Source of the DNA: Lactobacillaceae bacterium
GTDB taxonomy: Bacteria; Bacillota; Bacilli; Lactobacillales; Lactobacillaceae
DNA: 58,234 nt
Assembly (NCBI GenBank): GCA_902834055.1
Contig: CADFHB010000004.1
Location: forward strand, 1 to 58,234
Direction: 5' to 3'
Below the pieces are notes generated by a model. It was not told where the DNA came from. It saw only the letters and a program-made list of their open reading frames with translations, and made no database searches. Shown in pieces: positions 43,891-52,133 of the stretch; the first letter of the stretch is position 1, and each line of letters begins with the position of its first letter. The translations under genes were made by a program, and so were the position numbers.

Positions 43891-45678
43891 ATGGATACTA
43901 AAAACCACTACAAGATGTACAAGAACGGTAAGAATTGGTGCTACGCAATCGTAGCTACCATCGCTGTCGCTTTCGGTGTCTTAGCTGGTGGCCAAGCGGC
44001 ACAAGCCGACACGGTTACCGCCCAACTAATCACTACCGCGACTGCTTCCAGTACACCTAGTACGGACCAGGGTTCCGCAGCTAGTCAGCAGGCAACTACT
44101 GCCAGCCAGGCCCCAGCATGGCAACCAAGTAATGCTGACCTGAACGCTCAACCAGCAGCAACTGCTAGTGACCAAGCGAACCATGGTAACCTTGACAGTT
44201 TTAGTATCGCCAATGGTAATTTAAATGTTGCCGGTTGGAACGCTTCTAACCAAGATGCTAATTACCAACACCACTTCATCATTGTTTACGATCGCACCCA
44301 AAACACCGAACTAGGCCGACAAGAAGTTACCAACACCCAACGTAACGACGTTGCCCAAGCCTTCCCTGGTGTGTACAACGCCCAATACGCTGGTTTCAAC
44401 GCCAACTTTAACTTCAACCTCACGCCGTACCTCAACGACCAAGTGCAGATCATTAGTCGCTACTCCACTGCAGCCAATGGTGAAGGCCAGAACTATGATA
44501 TGTGGTTTGGCCCAATTGACCTCCGCAAGACCCAAAAGAACTACGCCATTGACTCACTGAAGCAAACTGACAACGGGATGCAGGTCACCGGTTGGATGGC
44601 GGATGACGCTTCCGCAACTAAGCCATACGCGTTTGTCTTCTTAATGAAGGATGGTAAGGAATTGGCCCGGACCAAGGTTAACCTGACAACCCGTAATGAC
44701 GTTGCCCAGGCAATGAGCACTATTTATGGTAGTGCCAAGAGTGGCTTCACGGCCAACTTCAACGTTGACCAGGCCCTCCTCAGCGGTAACTTACAAGTTA
44801 TGATGCGGTTTACCGATGACGCCCAGGGGAACGGTAACTTTAGTGACCAATATTCCCAAACTTATGCGACTAATGCTGGTTACGCTGATAACTTCGCGCT
44901 TAATGGTAACACCATCCACTATGCTGGTTGGCACGCCGCTACCAACGCCAAGGGGATGCAGCACCAATACATCATCGTGCTCGACCTCAACGGTAATGAA
45001 CTTTACCGGACGGAATTAACCGGTAATCAAAAGGGCCAAACCCGTAATGACATCACCGCTGCCTACCCATGGATCGCTGACACTGCTCAATCTGGTTTTA
45101 GTGTTGATATTCCGGTAACGGACGCAATGCAACACAAGGGCGTTCGAATCCTCCACCGCTACACCAGTTCAGCTGATGGTAACAGCCAATACGTTGACTT
45201 TACCTCTGGCGATTACTCCATCAACAGTGGCTGGCAAGGTGATTACTACTACAACCCGACAACCGGTCAAAAGGTTACCGGCCAACAAACCATCGACGGT
45301 AAGACCTACCTCTTTGGTAACGATGGGAAGCTCCAAACCCGTCAACAGACGGCTGTTAACCGGGCCCTTTCCATGGTTGGGGTACCGTACGTTTGGGGTG
45401 GTAACACACCGGCCGGTTTTGACTGCTCTGGTTTAGTTCAATGGGCTTACGGCTTAAAGGAACGGATCACCTACACGCAACAAGCCCTTGGTGCCCACCA
45501 CTACGACGTTGCTAACGCGCCACTGGGTGCCCTACTCTTCTTTGGCTCTGACACCACGCCAAGCCACGTGGCCATCTCCCTTGGTAACGGTAAGTACGTC
45601 CACGCACCACAACCTGGCCAAACCGTTACGGTCACGACCCAACGGTGGCTACGTCCTAGCTACTACGTGGTTCTATAA
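43891..45678 (+). CDS. Secreted NlpC/P60 peptidoglycan endopeptidase with KxYKxGKxW signal and three repeat modules
   Basis: 595 residues. KMYKNGKNW starts the signal peptide, which ends near QAAQA. After a Ser/Thr/Ala/Gln linker come three copies of a 110-residue module (about 100-212, 218-328 and 329-440), each with a GW, a DxxxxELxRxxV strand, RNDVAQ and a final GN. A short wall-binding repeat (DYYYNPTTGQKVTGQQTIDG) follows near 450-480. The NlpC/P60 domain occupies 484-595 with Cys512 (DCSGL), His559 and His571. It should cleave stem peptides; the modules may bind glycan. The neighbour at 41174 has the same modules but no catalytic domain. Confidence 0.92.
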   Translation: MDTKNHYKMYKNGKNWCYAIVATIAVAFGVLAGGQAAQADTVTAQLITTATASSTPSTDQGSAASQQATTASQAPAWQPSNADLNAQPAATASDQANHGNLDSFSIANGNLNVAGWNASNQDANYQHHFIIVYDRTQNTELGRQEVTNTQRNDVAQAFPGVYNAQYAGFNANFNFNLTPYLNDQVQIISRYSTAANGEGQNYDMWFGPIDLRKTQKNYAIDSLKQTDNGMQVTGWMADDASATKPYAFVFLMKDGKELARTKVNLTTRNDVAQAMSTIYGSAKSGFTANFNVDQALLSGNLQVMMRFTDDAQGNGNFSDQYSQTYATNAGYADNFALNGNTIHYAGWHAATNAKGMQHQYIIVLDLNGNELYRTELTGNQKGQTRNDITAAYPWIADTAQSGFSVDIPVTDAMQHKGVRILHRYTSSADGNSQYVDFTSGDYSINSGWQGDYYYNPTTGQKVTGQQTIDGKTYLFGNDGKLQTRQQTAVNRALSMVGVPYVWGGNTPAGFDCSGLVQWAYGLKERITYTQQALGAHHYDVANAPLGALLFFGSDTTPSHVAISLGNGKYVHAPQPGQTVTVTTQRWLRPSYYVVL

Positions 45679-45698
45679 AAGTTAAATAAAGGCTATTG

Positions 45699-45736
45699 AA
45701 AACGTCCGCAACAGGCTTTCCGTTGCGGACGTTTTT
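45699..45736. terminator. Bidirectional terminator
   Basis: AAAACGTCCGCAAC and GTTGCGGACGTTTTT between convergent genes. Confidence 0.82.
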
Positions 45737-45755
45737 AGGCAAATTAGTTAATTAC

Positions 45756-46511
45756 TCAGCTTTTATCGTTCGTCAAAAAATCACTAACCGTCGTCAAGAT
45801 TTCTGGTAACTTCGCCCCTTCTAGCATGTGGTCCTCCCCTTCTAGCAGGTACAACTTGCTTTCCGGCAAAATAACGTTATACTTGCGGGCTGCTTCTGGT
45901 GAAACGACCTGGTCTTCCAACCCGTGGATAATCAGAGCTGGACCCGCAAAATGCTGTGCCGTTTCATAAATTGGCAACAACTGGGCAGTCCGGAAATACT
46001 GGCCGCTGACGGCCTGGCCATGGACGTTAATGGTCAGTGGGATATGCTTGGGGTCATACGTTGTCCCCTGGCACTCACCAATTAGGGCGTCATCTTTAAG
46101 CGTCGCGGCCGGTGCCAGCAAAACTAACTTATCGATAATATCACGGTAGTAGCCCGCCAGCATCGACGCAACCACCCCACCTTGGGAGTGGCCAACCAGG
46201 TCAATTTCCTTGGCCCCCATCTGGGTCCGGACAAAGTCAATAATGGCCATCCCGTCGAGTAACTCGCCTAAGACTGTCATTTTCGCAAAGTCACCATCAC
46301 TGTGGCCACAACCCATAAAATCAAAACGCAGGGTGGGCACACCAGCCTCATTAAGTGCATGGGACAGGTCGTAAAGCAACTGACCAGCTTGAAACCCCCG
46401 GTTGCCCATAAAACCATGCATTAAAATTGCCACCCGGTCGTTTTTTACAGTCGTTGTTCCTTCGAGGACGCCACGAAGGGTCTGCCCTTCTCGTTGAATC
46501 TCAATTTTCAT
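45756..46511 (-). CDS. Alpha/beta-hydrolase, cinnamoyl/feruloyl-esterase-like
   Basis: 251 residues from the ATG at 46511, nine bases after AAAGG. The nucleophile elbow is GHSQGG, the oxyanion segment HGFMGNRG, and the late DHML gives the catalytic His. GGVVASMLAGYYRDIIDKLV and LLAPAATLKDDALIGECQG match the Lactobacillus johnsonii cinnamoyl esterase LJ0536 as I remember it. It would split phenolic esters such as chlorogenic or ethyl ferulate. Single gene. Substrate assignment is by similarity only. Confidence 0.85.
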   Translation of the reverse strand: MKIEIQREGQTLRGVLEGTTTVKNDRVAILMHGFMGNRGFQAGQLLYDLSHALNEAGVPTLRFDFMGCGHSDGDFAKMTVLGELLDGMAIIDFVRTQMGAKEIDLVGHSQGGVVASMLAGYYRDIIDKLVLLAPAATLKDDALIGECQGTTYDPKHIPLTINVHGQAVSGQYFRTAQLLPIYETAQHFAGPALIIHGLEDQVVSPEAARKYNVILPESKLYLLEGEDHMLEGAKLPEILTTVSDFLTNDKS

Positions 46512-46554
46512 TTTAACCATCCTTTGTTAAGAAGCTATGTTTATTTTACTGCAT

Positions 46555-46594
46555 AAAGGGGCCACCAGCGATATTTAACACTGATGGCCTCTTT
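46555..46594. terminator. Hairpin terminator (GGCC-hairpin family)
   Basis: AAAGGGGCCACCAGCG and CACTGATGGCCTCTTT pair imperfectly after the SGNH gene stop. Confidence 0.65.
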
Positions 46595-46602
46595 GTATAC
46601 TA

Positions 46603-47295
46603 TTAATTTGCTAAAATATTCGTCAGTTCCTGTTCAAAGACCGGCAACCAAATTTTTAAATAGCCCTCTTGAGTAGGGTGAACGTCATCAAACATCGCGT
46701 TGGGGTGGGCTGCTGTACTAGCAAGTAAACCCTGATTATGGAAAAGGTCAATGACTCCAAAGCCCCACTTAGCTTGTAGCTGGTAGAGCTCCTTAATCAA
46801 TTCGGCATACCGGCGTGCTGGATCATCCTGCAAACACGTGTAAAAGGCGAATGGACACCCCAACTTGGTTGGGATTTCCCGGCAGATTTCTTCGATTGCA
46901 CCTAGAGTAGTATTACAGTCAAAGTTAGTCCACTGGTCAGCCGGGGTCCGCGTCCCTAGCTTCTTTCCGTGCCGGTTGTCATTGGTTGACAGCTGGCAGA
47001 CGAAAAGGTCATAGTGGTCCCCTGACGAGAAATCACTTTGCAAGCGGGCCAAGTAGCCAGCTGGGTCCCGTCCTGCCAACGTCGTACCAGAAATTACCGA
47101 CTTGGTGACGCGCACACCATCCCGCGCCGCCAAAAAATCAACAAATGACTTCCCCTTCGCCTCAAAACCATAGGTAACGGATGAGCCCAGAAAGGCAATC
47201 TTTTTTCCAACCAGCGGTGACTGGGGGTTAAAAGTTACTTGATCAGGACTGTACGCCGGTGCATTTCCCCTTTGAAATGCTGGTGTGGCTTGCAT
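46603..47295 (-). CDS. SGNH/GDSL-family hydrolase
   Basis: 230 residues as read from ATG 47295. Block I is FLGSSVTYGF (nucleophile Ser), block III LSTNDN and block V DDVHPTQEGY (catalytic Asp/His). Such enzymes are esterases or acetyl-hydrolases. There is no good ribosome site. The frame stays open upstream through AADNSGAQLQAFLEK and into the end of asd without a standard start, so the native beginning may lie upstream or have been lost. It follows asd by 50 bases. Confidence 0.8.
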   Translation of the reverse strand: MQATPAFQRGNAPAYSPDQVTFNPQSPLVGKKIAFLGSSVTYGFEAKGKSFVDFLAARDGVRVTKSVISGTTLAGRDPAGYLARLQSDFSSGDHYDLFVCQLSTNDNRHGKKLGTRTPADQWTNFDCNTTLGAIEEICREIPTKLGCPFAFYTCLQDDPARRYAELIKELYQLQAKWGFGVIDLFHNQGLLASTAAHPNAMFDDVHPTQEGYLKIWLPVFEQELTNILAN

Positions 47296-47345
47296 CTTCT
47301 CAAGAAAGGCCTGCAGCTGCGCCCCAGAATTATCCGCGGCCCTTG

Positions 47346-48440
47346 CTACTTCGCCTCGATGTAACCCTTTGCCTTCAGCAGTTCTGCCAGTTCGATCGCA
47401 CCACCAGCGGCGCCCCGGGCGGTGTTATGGGACAGACCAACGAACTTCCAGTCGAACAGTTTGTCTTCACGCAACCGACCGATGGAAATTCCCATCCCGT
47501 GTTCAAAGTTAACGTCATACCGAACTTGGGGACGGAAGTCATCATCCAAGTACTGGATAAACTGCTTAGGCGCGCTTGGCAAGCCCAGCTTTTGAGGTTC
47601 ACCACTATAGTCTTCTAAGGCCTGGATCAATTCTTCCTTGCTTGGGTTCTGCTTGAAGTTAACGAAGGCCGCAACCGTGTGCCCATACAGGACTGGAACC
47701 CGGAGGCATTGGCTAGTGATGACTGGCGATTCAGCCGGAACGATTTCCTTCTTCTCGTCGTCAACGTGCCCCCAGATCTTCAGCGGTTCGTCTTCTGACT
47801 TCTTCTCTTCACCCGGAATATAAGGGATGACGTTACCTTGAATTTCCGGGGCCCCTTCCAAGGTCTTACCGGCACCGGAGATTGCCTGGTAGGTACATGC
47901 CAGCGCCTGGGTTGGTTCAAACTTCATCCACGCTGCCAGGGCCGGAGTGTAGCTTTGAATCGAACAGTTTGGCTTAACAGCAACGAAGCCGCGTTTAGTT
48001 CCCAACCGCTCCCGTTGGTACTTAATCACTTCAGTGTGGGCCGGGTTAATTTCCGGTACCACCATCGGTACATCCGGTGTCCAACGGTGCGCACTGTTAT
48101 TTGAAACCACTGGTGTTTCGTGCTTAGCATATTCGTCTTCTAGCTTCCGGATTGCGTCCTTATCCATGTGAACCGCAGAAAAGACAAAATCAACTTGGTC
48201 AGCCACCGCGTCAACATCTTCGGCATCCAGAATCGTTAAGTCCTTGACCCCTGCCGGGATTGGTGTGGCGCCCATCTTCCAGCGGTCCTTAACCGCGTCA
48301 CCATATTTTTGACCGGCGCTATGCTTGCTGGCGGCAACCGCCGTTACTTCAAACCAGGGGTGGTCTGCTAACAGGGTGACAAACCGTTGGCCAACCATTC
48401 CGGTGGCACCAATCACACCAACTTTTAACTTTTCACTCAT
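47346..48440 (-). CDS. asd: Aspartate-semialdehyde dehydrogenase, archaeal/fungal-type
   Basis: 364 residues from the ATG at 48440 with TGGAGG before it. GVIGATGMVGQRFVTLL is the NADP-binding start, and KPNCSIQ holds the catalytic Cys. VVSNNSAHRWTPDVPMVVPEINPAH is characteristic of the archaeal/fungal branch rather than the common bacterial one. It makes aspartate semialdehyde for threonine, methionine and lysine/diaminopimelate synthesis. It is not in a lysine or threonine operon here. Confidence 0.92.
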   Translation of the reverse strand: MSEKLKVGVIGATGMVGQRFVTLLADHPWFEVTAVAASKHSAGQKYGDAVKDRWKMGATPIPAGVKDLTILDAEDVDAVADQVDFVFSAVHMDKDAIRKLEDEYAKHETPVVSNNSAHRWTPDVPMVVPEINPAHTEVIKYQRERLGTKRGFVAVKPNCSIQSYTPALAAWMKFEPTQALACTYQAISGAGKTLEGAPEIQGNVIPYIPGEEKKSEDEPLKIWGHVDDEKKEIVPAESPVITSQCLRVPVLYGHTVAAFVNFKQNPSKEELIQALEDYSGEPQKLGLPSAPKQFIQYLDDDFRPQVRYDVNFEHGMGISIGRLREDKLFDWKFVGLSHNTARGAAGGAIELAELLKAKGYIEAK

Positions 48441-48564
48441 TTCCAAACGCCTCCATGCGCTAATCTTTATCTTCATTTTCTAATTATGTTCTAATATACA
48501 CTTATTATTAATCAGATTCCACGATTTAACGAAAAATAGGGGCGGAGCCTAAAATACTGGTCAG

Positions 48565-48611
48565 AAAAAAGGCCCCATCGTCCCTAGCACTTTGGCTAAC
48601 AACTATGAGGC
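48565..48611 (-). terminator. Terminator of the NAD(P)-binding protein gene
   Basis: Minus strand GCCTCAT / ATGGGGC (one G-T pair) followed by CCTTTTTT, 20 bases after the stop. Confidence 0.55.
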
Positions 48612-48631
48612 ATTGAGGTGCAAACGTACTA

Positions 48632-49288
48632 TTAGTACCAGGCCGGCTTATCACCATCACTATTGGGCTTGTTAACCCCGAGGTCCTGACGGGCATATTT
48701 TGCAGGGTTGGCAATCACTTCTGCCACTAAGTTACCGATTGACTTCCGTGAAACTTCGGTCCCTTTGAATTTTTCACTACGCTTAGTGGTCTCATAATCA
48801 ACCTCGTCCTTATCCGTTAACCATGCCGGCCGGATAATGGTGTAATCCAGGTCAGAAGCCGAGATTTCGTCCGCCGCCTTGCGGTAGGTCCCCAGATAAC
48901 TATCTTCCTGGCCGCCACCCAGCATTTCATTGTTCCAGTCACCAAACTTACCTGGTACCTCATCATAAATACCAATTGAGGAAATCCAGACCAGTTGCTT
49001 AATCCCCGCCTGGTCCATTGCGGCAACAATATTACGGGCCTGTTGGGCAATCGCTGGGTTGCGGAGGTTAGCATAAACCACGTCGGCCTGGGCTACGGCC
49101 GCGTTTAGTTTATCCGTTTTAAGGGTATCACCCTTGATTACCGTTTCCCGACTTTCATCAGCAATCGACAGGTTTTGCGGGTGCCGGGTAAATAGTAGGA
49201 GCTGGTCAGTTGTCTTTGCCAAGAGGGCTGCGATTGCATGGCCGGCAATTTTACCAGTTGCACCGAGAATTAAAACTTGTTTCGTCAT
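48632..49288 (-). CDS. NAD(P)-binding atypical short-chain dehydrogenase (NmrA/SDR-a5-like)
   Basis: 218 residues. The first strand LILGATGKIAGHA is a GATGxxG nucleotide motif, then TRHP after the second strand, WISSIGIY in the middle and YTIIRPAWLTD later. The SDR Tyr-Lys pair is present as YRKAADE. The true substrate is unknown; such proteins act as quinone or NADPH sensors or reductases. Single gene, related distantly to the protein at 54935. Confidence 0.82.
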   Translation of the reverse strand: MTKQVLILGATGKIAGHAIAALLAKTTDQLLLFTRHPQNLSIADESRETVIKGDTLKTDKLNAAVAQADVVYANLRNPAIAQQARNIVAAMDQAGIKQLVWISSIGIYDEVPGKFGDWNNEMLGGGQEDSYLGTYRKAADEISASDLDYTIIRPAWLTDKDEVDYETTKRSEKFKGTEVSRKSIGNLVAEVIANPAKYARQDLGVNKPNSDGDKPAWY

Positions 49289-49470
49289 TTGATCTTCCTC
49301 CTATCGTTGATTTCACCTACTAGTATAGCGAGATTTTGTCTTATTAAAAGTAAGCACTTCTTGGTAACCAGGTTACCTGGTGGTAAGATATCCCTGTGCG
49401 CTAACCGATCACCCAATTTAAACTAATTTGCCATATAATAACAATAGAAACGACTACGGGAGGGCTTAAA

Positions 49471-50484
49471 ATGAAGATTGTGATTGCTGATTATCCGGAA
49501 TCGATGATGCCAAACCACCAACTTGAAAAGCAAGTTTTAACGGCCGGGTTGCCCGGCTGTCAGGTAGTTATTTTCTCCTACCATGATGACCAACGAGCGG
49601 CTTTTTTACGGGAGTTACACGATGCGGATGCCCTGCTGACTGCTTTTATTAAGGTTGACGAAGCGGTTTTCAATGCGGCACCGCAGCTTAAAGTGGTTTC
49701 AATCAACGCCACGGGCTATGATAACGTTGACTTGCGGGCCGCCAAACGGCACGGGGTCGCGGTCTGCCCAGTTGGCGAATATTGTACTGAAGACGTGGCC
49801 GAGTTCACCATCACAACCATGTTGGCACTGGTCCGTAATCTTAAGGCCTACCTAACCGCCGTTGACCAACGGCATGAGTGGCGTTACGATTATGCCCAGC
49901 CCAACCGCCGGCTTAGCAACATGACCCTCGGTATTTTCGGCTTGGGGAAAATTGGTCGTGCGGTGGCCAAAAAAGCTGCGGCACTCAAGATGACGGTATT
50001 AGCTTGCGACCCTTACATTAGTCAGACCCACTATGCTTCAGTGGCAGACGTGGTCAAGATAGTTACTGCTGACGAGCTCCTTGCCAACGCCGACGTGATC
50101 ACTAATCACATGAATTTAAACGACAGTAACTACCACTACTTCACCAGCGCCCGTTTCCAGCAAATGGTTAACCACCCCTACTTCATCAACATGGCCCGGG
50201 GGGCGGAAGTCGTAGAGCAAGCCCTCGTAGCGGCACTTGACCAGGGACAAATTCGGGGTGCTGCACTGGATGTTCTAGCAACTGAGTTTCCAGACCTCGC
50301 CCATAATCCACTGGTGGGCCGCGAAAATGTCCTCGTAACACCCCACACCGCTTTTTATAGCACCGACTCATTAACCACCTTACAACGAATTTCGTGTCAA
50401 AACATCGTCGACTACCTGACTGGTCACCCCGACCAAGTCTTTAAACTCGTTGTTAATCCGCAAGGAGGGACCAGCAATGACTGA
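49471..50484 (+). CDS. D-2-hydroxyacid dehydrogenase (NAD-dependent)
   Basis: 337 residues. The Rossmann motif is GIFGLGKIGRAV (around 150-161); the catalytic set is Arg in NMARGAEVV, Glu in LATEFPD and His in TPHTAFY, all in the family order. INATGYDNVDLRAAKRHGVAV is the substrate-domain signature. It reduces 2-keto acids to D-hydroxy acids or the reverse. It overlaps the HxlR regulator gene by eight bases, so the two form an operon. Confidence 0.9.
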   Translation: MKIVIADYPESMMPNHQLEKQVLTAGLPGCQVVIFSYHDDQRAAFLRELHDADALLTAFIKVDEAVFNAAPQLKVVSINATGYDNVDLRAAKRHGVAVCPVGEYCTEDVAEFTITTMLALVRNLKAYLTAVDQRHEWRYDYAQPNRRLSNMTLGIFGLGKIGRAVAKKAAALKMTVLACDPYISQTHYASVADVVKIVTADELLANADVITNHMNLNDSNYHYFTSARFQQMVNHPYFINMARGAEVVEQALVAALDQGQIRGAALDVLATEFPDLAHNPLVGRENVLVTPHTAFYSTDSLTTLQRISCQNIVDYLTGHPDQVFKLVVNPQGGTSND

Positions 50485-50908
50485 TCCAAAAATGTTTAAC
50501 ACCGGCGCTGAATACGCGTTATCGATCATCAGTGGTAAGTGGAAACCGGTTATCCTCTACCTCCTGGCGGGGCACCCCCGCCGGACAGGGGAGCTGGTAA
50601 AACAGTTGGGGACCTCTTACAAGGTGCTCAGCGACCAACTTCGCGAAATGACGGACGCTGGCATTGTAACCCGTAAAAGTTTCAACACGATGCCACCCCA
50701 CGTTGAGTACCGGTTAACTGATGAGGGCGAAAATCTTTATGCCGCCCTCCGCTACCTCAACTATTGGGGTGAGCAGCGAGCAGCAGCGAGTTCGAACGTC
50801 AAAATCATGTGCACCGACCAGATGAAGCAGGCTGGTGATGATGGCCTGTGTGTGATCACCAAGCAACACCTCCACCACTGGAAACAGGAGGTCGTGCGGC
50901 CAAAGTAA
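50477..50908 (+). CDS. HxlR-family transcriptional regulator
   Basis: 143 residues from the ATG at 50477, after CAAGGAGGG. The winged helix matches HxlR (ALSIISGKWKPVILYLLAGHPRRTGELVKQLG, VLSDQLREMTDAGIV). The conserved N-terminal cysteine of redox-sensing members is absent (NTGAEYAL); Cys near residue 114 and 126 are in the tail. It is translated with the dehydrogenase and probably controls it. Confidence 0.88.
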   Translation: MTDPKMFNTGAEYALSIISGKWKPVILYLLAGHPRRTGELVKQLGTSYKVLSDQLREMTDAGIVTRKSFNTMPPHVEYRLTDEGENLYAALRYLNYWGEQRAAASSNVKIMCTDQMKQAGDDGLCVITKQHLHHWKQEVVRPK

Positions 50909-50909
50909 T

Positions 50910-50925
50910 TGTTTCATGTGAAACA
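50910..50925. other. parS-like (ParB box) site 2
   Basis: TGTTTCATGTGAAACA differs from TGTTTCACGTGAAACA by one base. It lies just after the hxlR-type gene's stop. Confidence 0.55.
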
Positions 50926-50946
50926 GGATTGGTGGATCGAAAAAAT

Positions 50947-50990
50947 GGCGGCCTTCAGCACCCGGGTTTTCCGAATGCTGAAGGCCGCTT
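50947..50990. terminator. Bidirectional hairpin terminator (GGCC-hairpin family)
   Basis: GCGGCCTTCAGCA and TGCTGAAGGCCGC between convergent genes. Confidence 0.78.
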
Positions 50991-51021
50991 TGTGCTTTCT
51001 AAAACTAGCAAGCAAGTTGAT

Positions 51022-51273
51022 TTATGTCTCCGGGCGTACGCCGAAGATCAGGGATACGATCAGTACCAGGACCACTGCCCCGATGATCGAAGGGATGATT
51101 GTCATCCCCGCCACCTGGGGGCCCCACGCACCGAGGACGGCTTCCCCAATTGCGGAACCAACTAGCCCGGCAATGATGTTACTGATTACACCCATCGAGC
51201 CACCCCGTCTGGTAATAGCGCCAGCTGCCAGCCCGATCACACCACCAACAATTAATACCCATAACCAATGCAT
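51022..51273 (-). CDS. GlsB/YeaQ/YmgE-family stress-response membrane protein
   Basis: 83 residues, nearly all membrane: three spans with glycine-rich turns (VIGLAAGAITRRGG, IAGLVGSAIGEAV). It matches the transglycosylase-associated/GlsB family, which is induced by envelope or general stress; mechanism not known. The ATG follows directly on the csbD stop, with AAGGAGGAG inside that gene, so the two are co-translated. Confidence 0.88.
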   Translation of the reverse strand: MHWLWVLIVGGVIGLAAGAITRRGGSMGVISNIIAGLVGSAIGEAVLGAWGPQVAGMTIIPSIIGAVVLVLIVSLIFGVRPET

Positions 51274-51459
51274 TTATCTCTCCTCCTTCGTATTTTCCTT
51301 CATCGTTTCCTTAATATCTTGTAACTTATCCTTAGCCTTGCCAAAGGTCTTTTGAACCGTGCCCGCTGCTTGTGCACTCTTGTCGTTGGTCAATTTACCT
51401 TTGACCTCCTTGAACTTGCCGGCAACCTGGTCCTTTAATCCGTGCTTATCGCTATTCAT
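51274..51459 (-). CDS. CsbD-family stress protein
   Basis: 61 residues from the ATG at 51459 (AGAAAGG before it). LKDQVAGKFKEVKGKLTNDKS and AAGTVQKTFGKAKDKLQD are the two CsbD helices. Hydrophilic, no membrane part. CsbD proteins belong to the general stress response in Firmicutes. It forms an operon with the GlsB-like gene. Confidence 0.88.
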   Translation of the reverse strand: MNSDKHGLKDQVAGKFKEVKGKLTNDKSAQAAGTVQKTFGKAKDKLQDIKETMKENTKEER

Positions 51460-51624
51460 CGTACTCAAACCTTTCTCTTGTCGCTGTTGTGACATTGCAG
51501 TTCGGGTCCTCTAGTGACATTTGCTGATTTTAGTTTATCAACCCCTGGCACCGGTTACAATGGATTGGTGGTTGGCTTACGGGTTAATTAAGTAACCTTA
51601 CCGCTTCTTAAGTTTTAACAAGAC

Positions 51625-51669
51625 AAAAGAGGCACTAGTGTCTGGAATCCCAGCTGCTAGTGCCCCTTT
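51625..51669. terminator. Hairpin terminator (GGCC-hairpin-like)
   Basis: AGAGGCACTAGTG and GCTAGTGCCCCTTT pair with small mismatches after the stop of the gene at 51681. Confidence 0.65.
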
Positions 51670-51680
51670 CACATTTTAAT

Positions 51681-52028
51681 CTACTTTTGATCCTTCAAAA
51701 ACTGGTCGGCACATGCTAATGCCTTGCCGCCATACACTGTTGACGGCCCGCCACCCATCATGATGGCAATATTGATAGTCTCCACAATCTCATCACGAGT
51801 GGCACCAAGTTTAATGGCACCCTTAACATGCTGTACAATACAACCCTCGCACCGGATGGCAACCGCAATCCCTAAGGCTTCTAGTACCTTGGTCTTACTG
51901 TCAAGCGCACCCGGTTCAACCGCCGCATCATGGACACCCATGAAGGCTTTACCCGTTGCCCCCGTACTAGCAAAGAGGTTTTTATTATTAGCCATTACCT
52001 CGGCCAATTCTTGGTTATAATCCGTCAT
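51681..52028 (-). CDS. Carboxymuconolactone-decarboxylase/AhpD-family protein
   Basis: 115 residues from the ATG at 52028 (AAAGGGTGG before it). The AhpD-like active segment CEGCIVQHVK has the CxxC pair and the following His. These small helical proteins act as peroxidase partners or disulfide reductases. The promoter contains a candidate cre, so it may be under carbon control. Single gene. Confidence 0.88.
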   Translation of the reverse strand: MTDYNQELAEVMANNKNLFASTGATGKAFMGVHDAAVEPGALDSKTKVLEALGIAVAIRCEGCIVQHVKGAIKLGATRDEIVETINIAIMMGGGPSTVYGGKALACADQFLKDQK

Positions 52029-52073
52029 CGTTAGAACCACCCTTTCATCCAATTGATCATTCCAAACACACTA

Positions 52074-52102
52074 ATTATACTTCCTTGAGAGCGCTTTCTC
52101 AA
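52074..52102 (-). promoter_or_regulatory. Promoter of the AhpD-like gene with an embedded cre
   Basis: Minus strand TTGAGA (52102-52097), a 17-base spacer and TATAAT (52079-52074). The spacer begins AAGCGCTCTCA; AGAAAGCGCTCTCA (52099-52086) matches the cre consensus with one mismatch. Confidence 0.65.
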
Positions 52103-52133
52103 TAGGTAGTCCCTTAATTGACAGTCTGCCGGC

